From the NCBI GenBank assembly GCA_034096865.1, contig JAWQFJ010028519.1:45001-55418 (forward strand): a DNA stretch of 10,418 bases, in the 5' to 3' direction. The stretch's first letter is position 1. Each line of letters opens with the position of its first letter. The translations under genes and the position numbers were made by a program. Shown here piece by piece: positions 1-6,342 of this stretch. Origin of the DNA: Theodoxus fluviatilis. Its lineage: Eukaryota; Mollusca; Gastropoda; Cycloneritida; Neritidae. A model generated the notes under the pieces. That model was not told the DNA's origin. It saw only the letters and a program-made list of their open reading frames with translations, and ran no database searches.

Positions 1-1199
1 ATCCCAACTACCACATCACCACTATCACCACCATCCCAACTACCACATCACCACTACCACCACCATCCCAACTACCACATCACCACTACCACCACCATCC
101 CAACTACCACATCACCACTACCACCACCATCCCAACTACCACATCACCACTACCACCACCATCCCAACTACCACATCACCACTACCACCACCATCCCAAC
201 TACCACATCACCACTACCACCACTATCTTCATCCCAACTACCACATCACCACTACCACCACCATCCCAACTACCACATCACCACTACCACCACTATCTTC
301 ATCCCAACTACCACATCACCACTACCACCACCATCCCAACTACCACATCACCACTACCACCACCATCCCAACTACCACATCACCACTACCACCACCATCT
401 TCATCCCATCTACCACATCACCACTACCACCACCATCCCAACTACCACATCACCACTACCACCACTATCTTCATCCCAACTACCACATCACCACTACCAC
501 CACCATCCCAACTACCACATCACCACTACCACCACCATCCCAACTACCACATCACCACTACCACCACCATCCCAACTACCACATCACCACTACCACCACC
601 ATCCCAACTACCACATCACCACTATCACCACCATCCCAACTACCACATCACCACTACCACCACCATCCCAACTACCACATCACCACTACCACCACCATCC
701 CAACTACCACATCACCACTACCACCACCATCCCAACTACCACATCACCACTACCACCACCATCCCAACTACCACATCACCACTACCACCACCATCCCAAC
801 TACCACATCACCACTACCACCACTATCTTCATCCCAACTACCACATCACCACTACCACCACCATCCCAACTACCACATCACCACTACCACCACTATCTTC
901 ATCCCAACTACCACATCACCACTACCACCACCATCCCAACTACCACATCACCACTACCACCACCATCCCAACTACCACATCACCACTACCACCACCATCT
1001 TCATCCCATCTACCACATCACCACTACCACCACCATCCCAACTACCACATCACCACTACCACCACTATCTTCATCCCAACTACCACATCACCACTACCAC
1101 CACCATCCCAACTACCACATCACCACTACCACCACCATCCCAACTACCACATCACCACTACCACCACCATCCCAACTACCACATCACCACTACCACCAC
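1..1199. repeat. 600-bp higher-order repeat, two copies
   Basis: Positions 1-599 read identically to 601-1199. Each 600-bp block holds 18 units: 14 of 32 bp and four of 38 bp (units at 193, 263, 365 and 435 in the first block). The rare ACTATCACC and CCCATC variants recur at the same places in both blocks. The match breaks at 600/1200 (C versus T), where the next unit takes the long form, so the last seven units (1207-1429) belong to another phase of the array. The block length is a multiple of three. Confidence 0.93.
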
Positions 1200-1429
1200 T
1201 ATCTTCATCCCAACTACCACATCACCACTACCACCACCATCCCAACTACCACATCACCACTACCACCACCATCCCAACTACCACATCACCACTACCACCA
1301 CTATCTTCATCCCAACTACCACATCACCACTACCACCACCATCCCAACTACCACATCACCACTACCACCACCATCCCAACTACCACATCACCACTACCAC
1401 CACCATCCCAACTACCACATCACCACTAC
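1..1429. repeat. C/A-rich minisatellite, 43 units of 32 or 38 bp
   Basis: Head-to-tail array of a unit that starts ATCCCAACTACC and ends ACTACCACCACC. Unit starts fall at 1, 33, 65, 97, 129, 161, 193, 231, 263, 301, 333, 365 and so on to 1405. Most units are 32 bp; the 38-bp units carry six extra bases giving a CTATCTTC or CCATCTTC join. Rare point variants exist (ACTATCACC in the units at 1 and 601; CCCATC in the units at 403 and 1003). The array is open at the left edge of the window and ends at 1429 inside the last unit, where ACTACC becomes ACTACT. The + strand has no G from 1 to 1431. There is no ATG and no stop codon in any + frame inside the array. Confidence 0.97.
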
Positions 1430-1533
1430 TAGGTAGCGGCAACATCCTGCCTGGACTGTCAGCCATTCTAGGCAGCAGCTATTTTCCCTGTGATTTCACT
1501 CAAACTTTACGGCACTTCTTCATCATGCACTAA
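1..1533 (+). CDS. Possible 3' part of a repeat-encoded Thr/Pro/His-rich protein (partial, uncertain)
   Basis: Frame 1 is open from the left edge through the whole minisatellite and on past it to a TAA at 1531-1533. After the repeat it reads LLGSGNILPG, then about 25 more residues ending FIMH. The other two frames stop at once (TAG at 1430-1432 and at 1434-1436). Because 32 and 38 both leave remainder 2 on division by three, each unit advances the frame the same way, so the product would cycle through Thr-rich, Pro/Ser-rich and His/Tyr-rich stretches about every 32 residues. A poly(A)-type signal lies 18 bases after the stop. Against this, an array lacking G, TAA and TAG is open by composition alone, and a 35-codon tail can be chance. 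No start codon is visible. No known family is recognised. Confidence 0.25.
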   Translation: MPTTTSPLSPPSQLPHHHYHHHPNYHITTTTTIPTTTSPLPPPSQLPHHHYHHHPNYHITTTTTIPTTTSPLPPLSSSQLPHHHYHHHPNYHITTTTTIFIPTTTSPLPPPSQLPHHHYHHHPNYHITTTTTIFIPSTTSPLPPPSQLPHHHYHHYLHPNYHITTTTTIPTTTSPLPPPSQLPHHHYHHHPNYHITTTTTIPTTTSPLSPPSQLPHHHYHHHPNYHITTTTTIPTTTSPLPPPSQLPHHHYHHHPNYHITTTTTIPTTTSPLPPLSSSQLPHHHYHHHPNYHITTTTTIFIPTTTSPLPPPSQLPHHHYHHHPNYHITTTTTIFIPSTTSPLPPPSQLPHHHYHHYLHPNYHITTTTTIPTTTSPLPPPSQLPHHHYHHHPNYHITTTTTIFIPTTTSPLPPPSQLPHHHYHHHPNYHITTTTTIFIPTTTSPLPPPSQLPHHHYHHHPNYHITTTTTIPTTTSPLLGSGNILPGLSAILGSSYFPCDFTQTLRHFFIMH

Positions 1534-2032
1534 CACATGATGCATGCGAGAATAAAGATAGGTCTTCCTCTTTCTCAAGATGTGTTTGTTTTTATTGTGT
1601 GTTGAGTGGTTGATTCTTTTAAAAAAAATGTTAATGCCAATAACTGCGCTACTTAGCGCCGCTGGTGGCAGCCCGCCGCTCTGGCCAAAATCAGTGCTTG
1701 TCGTTCAGTGGCTCGCTGCTTCTCTCCATTCAACTAATGATTTTTAAAATAGTACAGATAAACAGACCTTTAAATGCCCTACAAAATAGTACCAAATATG
1801 CCTGTATCTGAATTGCTGGTTGTAGAGTAATAACAAAAGAAACATTTCCAGCTGATTTTTCTGAAAGAAGACCAAAAAAAAACCCTACAAATCTTATTCT
1901 TTATATTAAAAAAAGCCACTTCTGCTCTGTTCAATGGCAATCGAGATTTCTCCGTGACATCAGCAGCAGAGGCCAAGTTTTTGTTTGAAACGGGCACACC
2001 ATTCGGTCAATCTGCTCGGCAAAGTTTCTGCT
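1534..2032. other. Single-copy spacer, mostly AT-rich
   Basis: No convincing gene. It holds the candidate poly(A) region above, an A-run at 1620-1628, a short CpG-containing GC-rich block (about 1645-1685) and AT-rich DNA to about 1920. Toward its right end are a TATA-like TTTATATTAAA (from about 1901) and a CRE-like TGACATCA (about 1955-1962), both upstream of the ATG at 2033. These could be promoter parts of the following candidate gene, but that is inference from position. Short minus-strand open frames across 1779-2360 show no family resemblance. Confidence 0.5.
1551..1556 (+). terminator. Candidate poly(A) signal AATAAA
   Basis: AATAAA is followed about 25 bases later by a GT-rich stretch (1579-1610, TGTGTTTGTTTTTATTGTG and after), the usual layout of a vertebrate cleavage and polyadenylation site. 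It lies just after the stop codon at 1531-1533 of the frame leaving the minisatellite, which is the main reason to consider that frame a gene end. AATAAA alone is common in AT-rich DNA. Confidence 0.4.
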
Positions 2033-2238
2033 ATGGCGGCTTTCAGCCATGGGCCGACTGGCGTGACATTGTGCGAAATTCGAAGCGATTTCAGTAAGTA
2101 TCCTGTATATATTATTTCTGTGCATATTGTATACGTTGTTTCTGTCTCTTGAATGCAGTCACAAGTCCCTGCGAGAAGCGGACCCCCAATGAGCAGACAC
2201 CTGTCATGTCTGGACATGGCATCTTGGCAGAGTGTGTG
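2033..2238 (+). CDS. Candidate two-exon gene start, interrupted by the LTR element
   Basis: An ATG at 2033 in a good context (G at -3, G at +4) opens a frame starting MAAFSHGPTGVTLCEI. GTAAGTAT at 2094 is a strong donor, and a pyrimidine-rich tract ending GCAG at 2158 is a strong acceptor, giving a 65-bp intron. Across it the frame is kept (phase 1), and exon 2 reads TSPCEKRTPNEQTPVM and on to position 2238. There the LTR begins, and the frame runs on inside it to a stop at 2563-2565. No family is recognised. The good start context, matched splice sites and preserved frame support a real 5' gene fragment; its small size leaves chance possible. If real, the insertion disrupts the exon or gives a chimeric end. 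Confidence 0.35.
2094..2158 (+). other. Candidate 65-bp intron
   Basis: Donor GTAAGTAT at 2094-2101 and acceptor at 2157-2158, preceded by TTTCTGTCTCTTGAATGCAG. The length suits compact vertebrate introns, and removal joins two open segments in frame. Read unspliced, the frame from ATG 2033 meets TAA at 2096-2098. Confidence 0.4.
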
Positions 2239-2338
2239 TGTAATGGGGAAAGAGGAGAGTTGGTGGTGGAGACTGGCGGGTCGGTCTCGGTTATGGAGTT
2301 ATTGGGTTTGTATTTGAGGCCCTTCATTCTTTGGATGT

Positions 2339-2359
2339 TGACGTCATTGTTCGACGTCA
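2339..2359 (+). promoter_or_regulatory. Paired CRE/ATF sites in the LTR
   Basis: Position 2339-2346 is the perfect palindromic cAMP response element TGACGTCA. A second copy with one changed base, CGACGTCA, lies at 2352-2359, 13 bp start to start. They sit about 100 bp into the LTR, where U3 enhancer elements are expected. CREB/ATF binding is inferred from the motif. Confidence 0.55.
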
Positions 2360-2832
2360 TTATTGTTAGATTGCGGAGAGATGAGAATTTTTGGCGTGAG
2401 AATTTTGGACCTCGGGATCGGAAGTGGAGGGAGACAGGAGGAAAGAAGAGAGAGGAGGATGACGAGGAAGAAGAAGATGAAGAGACGAAGAGAGGCGGGA
2501 AAGGGACACAGAGAGGAGAGAGAGTGAGAGGAGGAGCGCTGGCAGATGATGTGGAAGGTCGGTGAAAACCGTTTTTATTTAATTGTCAAGGGCTGACCTG
2601 AAATGTTTACCTGTTAATTTTAGAAGGCTGACCGATACTGTTGTAATTTCAAAATTAGGTTGAACAATATTTACTTTTTGCTGATGTGGGTGTGGGGGTC
2701 TTTGTATTTTACATTAGAGAGAGAGAGAGAGATGGAGGTTTCGATGAAGTTGCGTTTGGGCCAGAAATCCATGTAACGGTCTTTTTGCTCTTTTTTTTCT
2801 TTTCTGTCCCCTGTTATGGGCATGTTTTTAGG

Positions 2833-2838
2833 ATTAAA
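2833..2838 (+). terminator. Candidate LTR poly(A) signal ATTAAA
   Basis: ATTAAA, the common variant signal, lies 59 bp before the LTR end and is followed by TTGTGATGTCATTTATTG, a T/G-rich stretch. No AATAAA was seen in the LTR, so this is the best candidate for 3'-end formation at the R/U5 border. Confidence 0.4.
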
Positions 2839-2897
2839 TGTAAAAACATGTATTGAACCCTGGGACCTTGTGATGTCATTTATTGATCCCCGTAACA

Positions 2898-3086
2898 GAG
2901 GATGAGAAAGTGGGGGCTCGTCTCAGGATATTTAATTTGAAGAGAGTAGAGAGTGGAGGCTTGTGCCGAGGATTGATCTGTTTTTGTATTTGAACCATTT
3001 TATTGAAGAATTGAGCGTAGAAGATTTGTACTGTGCTGATCCTTGAGTGACATTTTTTGACATTTGGTGTACTGCCTGTGGTAGCA
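2898..3086 (+). other. Untranslated leader of element 1
   Basis: 189 bp between the 5' LTR and the first ATG of the long ORF. It contains the primer-binding site. In the ORF frame a TGA lies at 3048-3050, so translation should begin at ATG 3087. No other structure was identified. Confidence 0.6.
2911..2929 (+). other. Primer-binding site, proline tRNA type
   Basis: TGGGGGCTCGTC matches the complement of the 3' end of vertebrate tRNA-Pro, the primer used by murine leukaemia virus. After 12 matching bases one T appears inserted, then the match resumes (CAGGAT here, CGGGAT in copy 2). It starts 13 bases after the LTR CA, farther than usual. Minus-strand DNA synthesis would begin here. Confidence 0.75.
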
Positions 3087-4757
3087 ATGTCCCGATTTTT
3101 AAGTAACTCGTCTGTGCGAGGGATTAAGAGAGCAAAGTTGGAAGACTTGTTGAAGTTGGCAGAGGAAAATGAGATTGGGGTGGCTGAAGAATTGAGATGT
3201 GATGTGAAGGCCCTGCGAGAGTTGCTGATAGCGGAAATGTTTCCCGAGGACGATACTGATGGGGAAAGTAATCATGGGGGAATAGAAGGTCAAGAGGTTA
3301 ATAAGAAAAAGGACAATTCAGGTCTCACCTTTGATCAGCAGTTACGCTTAAGGCAGCTGGAGATAGATTTTGAAATGAAGAGATTGGAAAATGAGAGAGA
3401 TTTGGAGATGGAGAGATTGAGAGCCCAAGAGAGGGAGAGGGAAGACAGAGAGAGGGAGAGAGATTTGGAAATGGAGAGATTGAGAGCCCAAGAGAGGGAG
3501 AGGGAAGATAGAGAGAAGGAGAGAGAATTTATGCGAAAGAGATGGAAAATTGAGAGAGATTTGGAGATATTGAGAGAGGAGAGGCGGATACAGAGAGAGA
3601 GAGAAGAGGAAGAAGTGCCAGTGGAGAGAGGAGACAAGGCAAATGAGATGCCGCATCTGTGTTCATCCGACCCTGCTGATGGTGGTGCTTGTGTTGACAG
3701 GTGTGAGCAGGAGCCAGCAGTGGTCAGGCTAGAGAGCTGTGAGGTGTGTACCAGTTGCCCAGTGGCGAAAGTGGAAGGTGAGGGCGAGTGTGTAGAGACT
3801 AATGTGGAGTTAGGAAACTCGTTGTTGTTGCCCGTGATGGGTGATGGTCGGTCTAGCGATCGAGAGAGAGGTGGTGGCGAGTTAGGGCCACTGGCCTTGG
3901 GTTCAGAGCAGGAGGGAGAGAGGTTGGTTCTAGTGGAAGAGCGGAAACGGGACCCTGGTTCACGTGCTCTGTGTGAGCAGGCAGAGGAGAGAGAGAGTGA
4001 CGAATCTCCAGGTTTCCTGGGAGGAGGGGTGTTTGTGCTTGAAGGCCAGCCCCGAGATGCACCTGTGTCAGAGAGGTGTGAGTTGAGCTCATTAGTGAGA
4101 GTGGAGGAAGGTGTGGATGACAAGGTTGAAGAAGAGGACGAGGGAGAGGTGGAGATGGAAGTAGAGGTGCAGGTCGAGGGAAAAGTGGAGACAGAAGTCG
4201 AACATAAGTCTTGTGTGAAGACTGGTGTGGAATTGACTAGTGATCTGAGAGAGGAAGTGATGGAAGCTATCACATGGGCTGCTGAGAATCGAGGAGAAGT
4301 GAAAAGAAGAGTGAGGAAGTTGTACAACTGGAGGAAGAGAAAAAAAAGCGATCTGAACTCTGAAAGATGGTATAATGTACAGGCTAAGGAGCGAATTCTT
4401 GAACTTGGGGAGAAAGTTTTACTGTATTTACCTATTGATCGGTCAGCCTTGCAAGCAAAGTATTTTGGGCCGTATGAGATCATACGTCAGGTCAGTCCAG
4501 TATGGTACATTGTATCGAACCCTGATAGACGAAAGAAGACCCGGTTCTGCCACATCAACCTATTGACAAACTCTAGAGTCCTGAAGGACTTAAAGAAAAA
4601 GTTGCAGCACCTGACCGCCGAGCAACAGACCCAGCTGGAGGAGCTACTACACGAGTTGCGGGTTTGTTCACCTACAAGCCTACCGTTATCACCCTGGTGG
4701 AAGCAGATGTGGATGTGGAAGATGCGGCTCCCGTGCGTCAGCGTCCATATTGGGTGA
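3087..4757 (+). CDS. Chimeric Gag-like / integrase C-terminal ORF, 556 aa, element 1
   Basis: The first in-frame ATG after a stop at 3048-3050 is at 3087 with G at -3; upstream extension would need a non-ATG start. Residues 13-48 form a charged, Leu-rich helical segment like the SAP-like N-terminus of fish gypsy Gag. Residues 82-178 are a long Glu/Arg-rich helix with a 21-residue internal repeat. A Cys- and Glu-containing linker follows, very acidic at about 339-372, then a basic stretch KRRVRKLYNWRKRKK (406-420) that could be a nuclear localisation signal. Residues 435-492 match the integrase C-terminal GPY/F domain: GEKVLLYLP, GPYEI at 461 and CHINLL at 488. Zinc knuckle, protease D-T/S-G, HHCC and the DDE core are not seen. 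The last residues (after about 524) are out of frame with pol. Protein may be made; its function is unknown. Confidence 0.7.
   Translation: MSRFLSNSSVRGIKRAKLEDLLKLAEENEIGVAEELRCDVKALRELLIAEMFPEDDTDGESNHGGIEGQEVNKKKDNSGLTFDQQLRLRQLEIDFEMKRLENERDLEMERLRAQEREREDRERERDLEMERLRAQEREREDREKEREFMRKRWKIERDLEILREERRIQREREEEEVPVERGDKANEMPHLCSSDPADGGACVDRCEQEPAVVRLESCEVCTSCPVAKVEGEGECVETNVELGNSLLLPVMGDGRSSDRERGGGELGPLALGSEQEGERLVLVEERKRDPGSRALCEQAEERESDESPGFLGGGVFVLEGQPRDAPVSERCELSSLVRVEEGVDDKVEEEDEGEVEMEVEVQVEGKVETEVEHKSCVKTGVELTSDLREEVMEAITWAAENRGEVKRRVRKLYNWRKRKKSDLNSERWYNVQAKERILELGEKVLLYLPIDRSALQAKYFGPYEIIRQVSPVWYIVSNPDRRKKTRFCHINLLTNSRVLKDLKKKLQHLTAEQQTQLEELLHELRVCSPTSLPLSPWWKQMWMWKMRLPCVSVHIG
3401..3526 (+). 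repeat. 63-bp tandem duplication in the coiled-coil region
   Basis: Two 63-bp units (3401-3463 and 3464-3526) encode 21 residues each, equal to three heptads, around LEMERLRAQEREREDRE. In this element the two units code nearly the same residues. In the second element the first unit differs (LRDKEKERE), so the units have been made alike here or have diverged there. Confidence 0.85.
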
Positions 4758-5533
4758 ACCAGATGAAGAGGAGGATCATCGAAGCAGAGATAAAAAGCTT
4801 GATGGAACAGGACATTCTGGAACGCTCGACGAGCGACTGGTCCTCTCCATGTGTACTGGTGCCAAAACCTGGAGGACGATACCGATTGTGCGCCGACCTG
4901 CGCAAAGTAAATCAGCTGATCAGGGCAGATGCGTTTCCGTTGCCCCGCATAGATGACTTGATTCACGAGATTGGTGCTGCTAAGTACCTGACAAAGTTGG
5001 ACTTACTGAAAGGTTATTACCAGATTCCCCTGAGTGCTCGTGCCAAGAAAATACTTACCATCTGCACTGATTCAGGACTCTACCAATTCCGGAGACTGCC
5101 CTTCGGATTGAAGACCGCCCCGGCTGTCTTCCAAAGACTAATGAACACTCTCTTCCAGGATTTATCTTGTTTTTCAGTGTACTTAGATGAGGAACTGCTG
5201 GCTAGTCATTCTTGGGAAGAACATTTAGCCGAACTGAGAAGAGTTGTCGGGAGACTAGCCTGTGGTGGAGGCCTGATTGTGAACTTGTGGACAAGAGTGA
5301 CCTTGGACGAGTTAGGAGGCAGTATACAGGGATGTCGTCGGCGTAGTGGACACTGTCATTTAAGCGATGGGTGGTGTGGACACGGAGAACATGGATCTGG
5401 ACTAAATGGCTCCCTGAACTTTGTGCAGAGACTAGGAGCATACAAGTCACATTATGCTAAAAAGAAGGACTGTGTAGAAATTCAGTGTGGGGTGCACAGT
5501 GTGTGGTGGAGTAGAAGGAATCCGTGCATCTGA
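4657..5533 (+). pseudogene. Reverse transcriptase remnant, element 1 (frameshifted, YLDE active site)
   Basis: Pol homology leaves the previous frame at HLTAEQQTQLEELLHE and resumes one frame over at about 4658 (GLFTYKPT), so a single-base loss near 4657 separates them. Counting from 4664, there follow DVDVEDAAPVRQRPY (15-29), SDWSSPCVLVPKPGGRYRLC (57-76), LRKVN (79-83), LDLLKGYYQI with the first catalytic Asp (D113) and LPFGLKTAPAVFQRL (145-159). The FxDD box is YLDE (173-176; codon GAG at 5189-5191): the second catalytic Asp is Glu. WEEHL (184-188) and VNL (206-208) follow. The frame changes again near 5287, and RT-like residues fade by about 5370; the rest of the frame to the stop at 5531-5533 is unrecognised. 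Enzyme activity is very unlikely. Confidence 0.88.
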
Positions 5534-5689
5534 CTTTCCCTGCCAAATGACGTGTTGTGGAACTGTAGGGCAGGAATGAAAGCAGGCACACCCTACAAGT
5601 CGTGGAAGCACGTGCTATGATTGTCAGAGAAGTGTCGAAATTTATTGTTTCTTTTCAGTGTATTCGTTCACATGAGTTCCGTATTCTGT
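5371..5689 (+). other. Unrecognised segment between RT and RNase H, element 1
   Basis: About 320 bp between the end of clear RT similarity and the return of pol similarity. It codes no residues I recognise in any + frame. The RT-RNase H connection usually found here (a FLGMxGYYR-type motif) is missing or too decayed to see. A pyrimidine-rich tract ending in CAG (TTGTTTCTTTTCAG, to 5658) looks like a splice acceptor, but I found no convincing donor. It may be an old insertion, a rearranged piece of the element or decay. Confidence 0.4.
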
Positions 5690-6219
5690 TCAGACTTGTT
5701 ATATTAGCCTAACTTTTGACCTCCCCGTTGCGGAAGGGAGCGACGTTTAGGTGGGGATATCAGTGCCAAGGGGACTGTGACCTTTTTAAAAAGTTGTGTT
5801 GTGTTGTGCCTCTATCCTGGCAGAGTCGGATCTGTCTGAACCTTTCGGGCTTGCTGCCGATGACAGTGCTTTAGATTGGGAAGCTGTACTGTTTTAGGTC
5901 GAATTGATGGTCTCGACCCCTATGAGTTCTTTTCTGGAGGGTTAACGGGCATGAGTTGTGTTATTCTACGGTCGAAAAAGAAGCCTTGGGTCTGATGCAG
6001 GCTCTAAAACATTTTGAGATCTATCTAAAGGGTCACCTAGAGCCGGTGACTGTGCTTACTGATCACAATCCGTTAACTTTCATTCATCACATGAAAGCAA
6101 CAAATCAGCGCATTCTTCGCTGGAGTTTGGCGTTGCAGGAGTACAATCTGTCCATTTTCCATATTCCCGGTTCTGAGAATGTCATGGCTGATGCCCTGTC
6201 TAGAGTTTTTGAGGTATAA
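5690..6219 (+). pseudogene. RT connection and RNase H remnant, element 1
   Basis: Pol similarity returns in pieces. FCSDL appears at about 5690. LRKGATFRWGYQCQ with FKKL is in frame 1 at 5728-5798, after a TAA at 5710. LAESDLSEPFGLAADDSA is in frame 3 to a TAG at 5895-5897 and holds the first RNase H Asp (GAT 5859-5861). A third open piece begins at 5926 and runs to TAA at 6217-6219, with YSTVEKEAL, VLTDHNPLTFIHH (Asp 6061-6063), NQRILRW and MADALSR (Asp 6190-6192). All four catalytic positions seem present but lie in different frames. There is no ATG at the start of the last piece. RNase H would have removed RNA from the RNA-DNA hybrid; no whole enzyme can be made. Confidence 0.82.
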
Positions 6220-6236
6220 ATTCTTGTGTATTGATG

Positions 6237-6244
6237 TATATAAA
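6237..6244 (+). promoter_or_regulatory. TATATAAA, TATA-box-like
   Basis: Perfect TATA-type octamer in an AT-rich run (6231-6252) just after the pol stop and about 100 bp before the next LTR. The same motif is at 10356-10363 in copy 2. It lies outside the LTR, so a promoter role for the element is not expected; it may be compositional. Confidence 0.2.
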
Positions 6245-6281
6245 TATATATCTGTACAGATAATCACTGGAAATGTTGAAA

Positions 6282-6325
6282 GAAAAGAATTTGTTGTCCC
6301 GTGTGGGAACAAGCAAATTCTTTTC
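6282..6325 (+). repeat. Long hairpin before the polypurine tract, element 1
   Basis: The left arm GAAAAGAATTTGTTGTCCC (6282-6300) pairs with the right arm at 6305-6325 around a GTGT loop (6301-6304). All 19 left-arm bases pair; the right arm has two extra bases (an A and a G bulge). It ends five bases before the polypurine tract. Confidence 0.85.
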
Positions 6326-6329
6326 GTTT

Positions 6330-6342
6330 AAAAGGTGGGGGA
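6330..6342 (+). other. Polypurine tract
   Basis: AAAAGGTGGGGGA, with one T, lies directly against the LTR start at 6343. This is the expected primer site for plus-strand DNA synthesis in gypsy elements and retroviruses, and it independently confirms the LTR boundary. Confidence 0.88.

Larger units (their letters stand above)
2239..2897 (+). repeat. 5' LTR of element 1 (659 bp)
   Basis: Bounded by TGTAATGGGG and CCCCGTAACA. It matches the LTR at 6343-7016 except for two substitutions (2368 A/G, 2878 A/G) and two length differences: 12 bp missing after 2398 and one GAA fewer in the GAAGAA run near 2470. Inside are a CRE pair (2339-2359), a purine-rich GGA/GAA stretch (about 2380-2565), a short AG repeat (about 2714-2732), a T-rich tract (about 2780-2802) and an ATTAAA. 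The right end is set by the CA and inverted-end match, since no copy in the window ends there against unrelated DNA. Confidence 0.9.

Noticed and set aside
1..1429. CRISPR array
   Set aside because: The units join head to tail with no unique spacers, and the long and short forms differ only by six bases; this is a minisatellite.
1640..1740. tRNA-derived SINE or tRNA gene in the GC-rich block
   Set aside because: No convincing A and B boxes or cloverleaf could be seen.
3057..3086. Ten-codon upstream extension of the chimeric ORF from a TTG
   Set aside because: In an animal element the first ATG (3087) is the better start, and no special context supports TTG.
3711..3760. Cys cluster SCEVCTSC as a Gag zinc knuckle
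   Set aside because: It lacks the CX2CX4HX4C pattern; there is no His at the needed place.
3335..4483. Minus-strand 382-codon open frame (and its twin at 7454-8602)
   Set aside because: Ser/Leu/Pro-rich low-complexity product caused by the Glu/Arg-rich codons of the sense ORF; no domain recognised, and it overlaps clear coding on the other strand.
4750..4956. Short + strand frame within RT (twin at 8869-9075)
   Set aside because: Alternative frame over recognisable RT residues; a shadow of pol.
4487..4966. Minus-strand 159-codon frame (twin at 8606-9085)
   Set aside because: It lies opposite integrase-tail and RT coding sequence and shows no family resemblance.
5461..5530. Zinc-finger-like Cys/His pattern at the end of the RT frame (CVEIQCGVHSVWW)
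   Set aside because: The spacing fits neither a retroviral zinc knuckle nor the integrase HHCC, and the frame there is probably not the original one.
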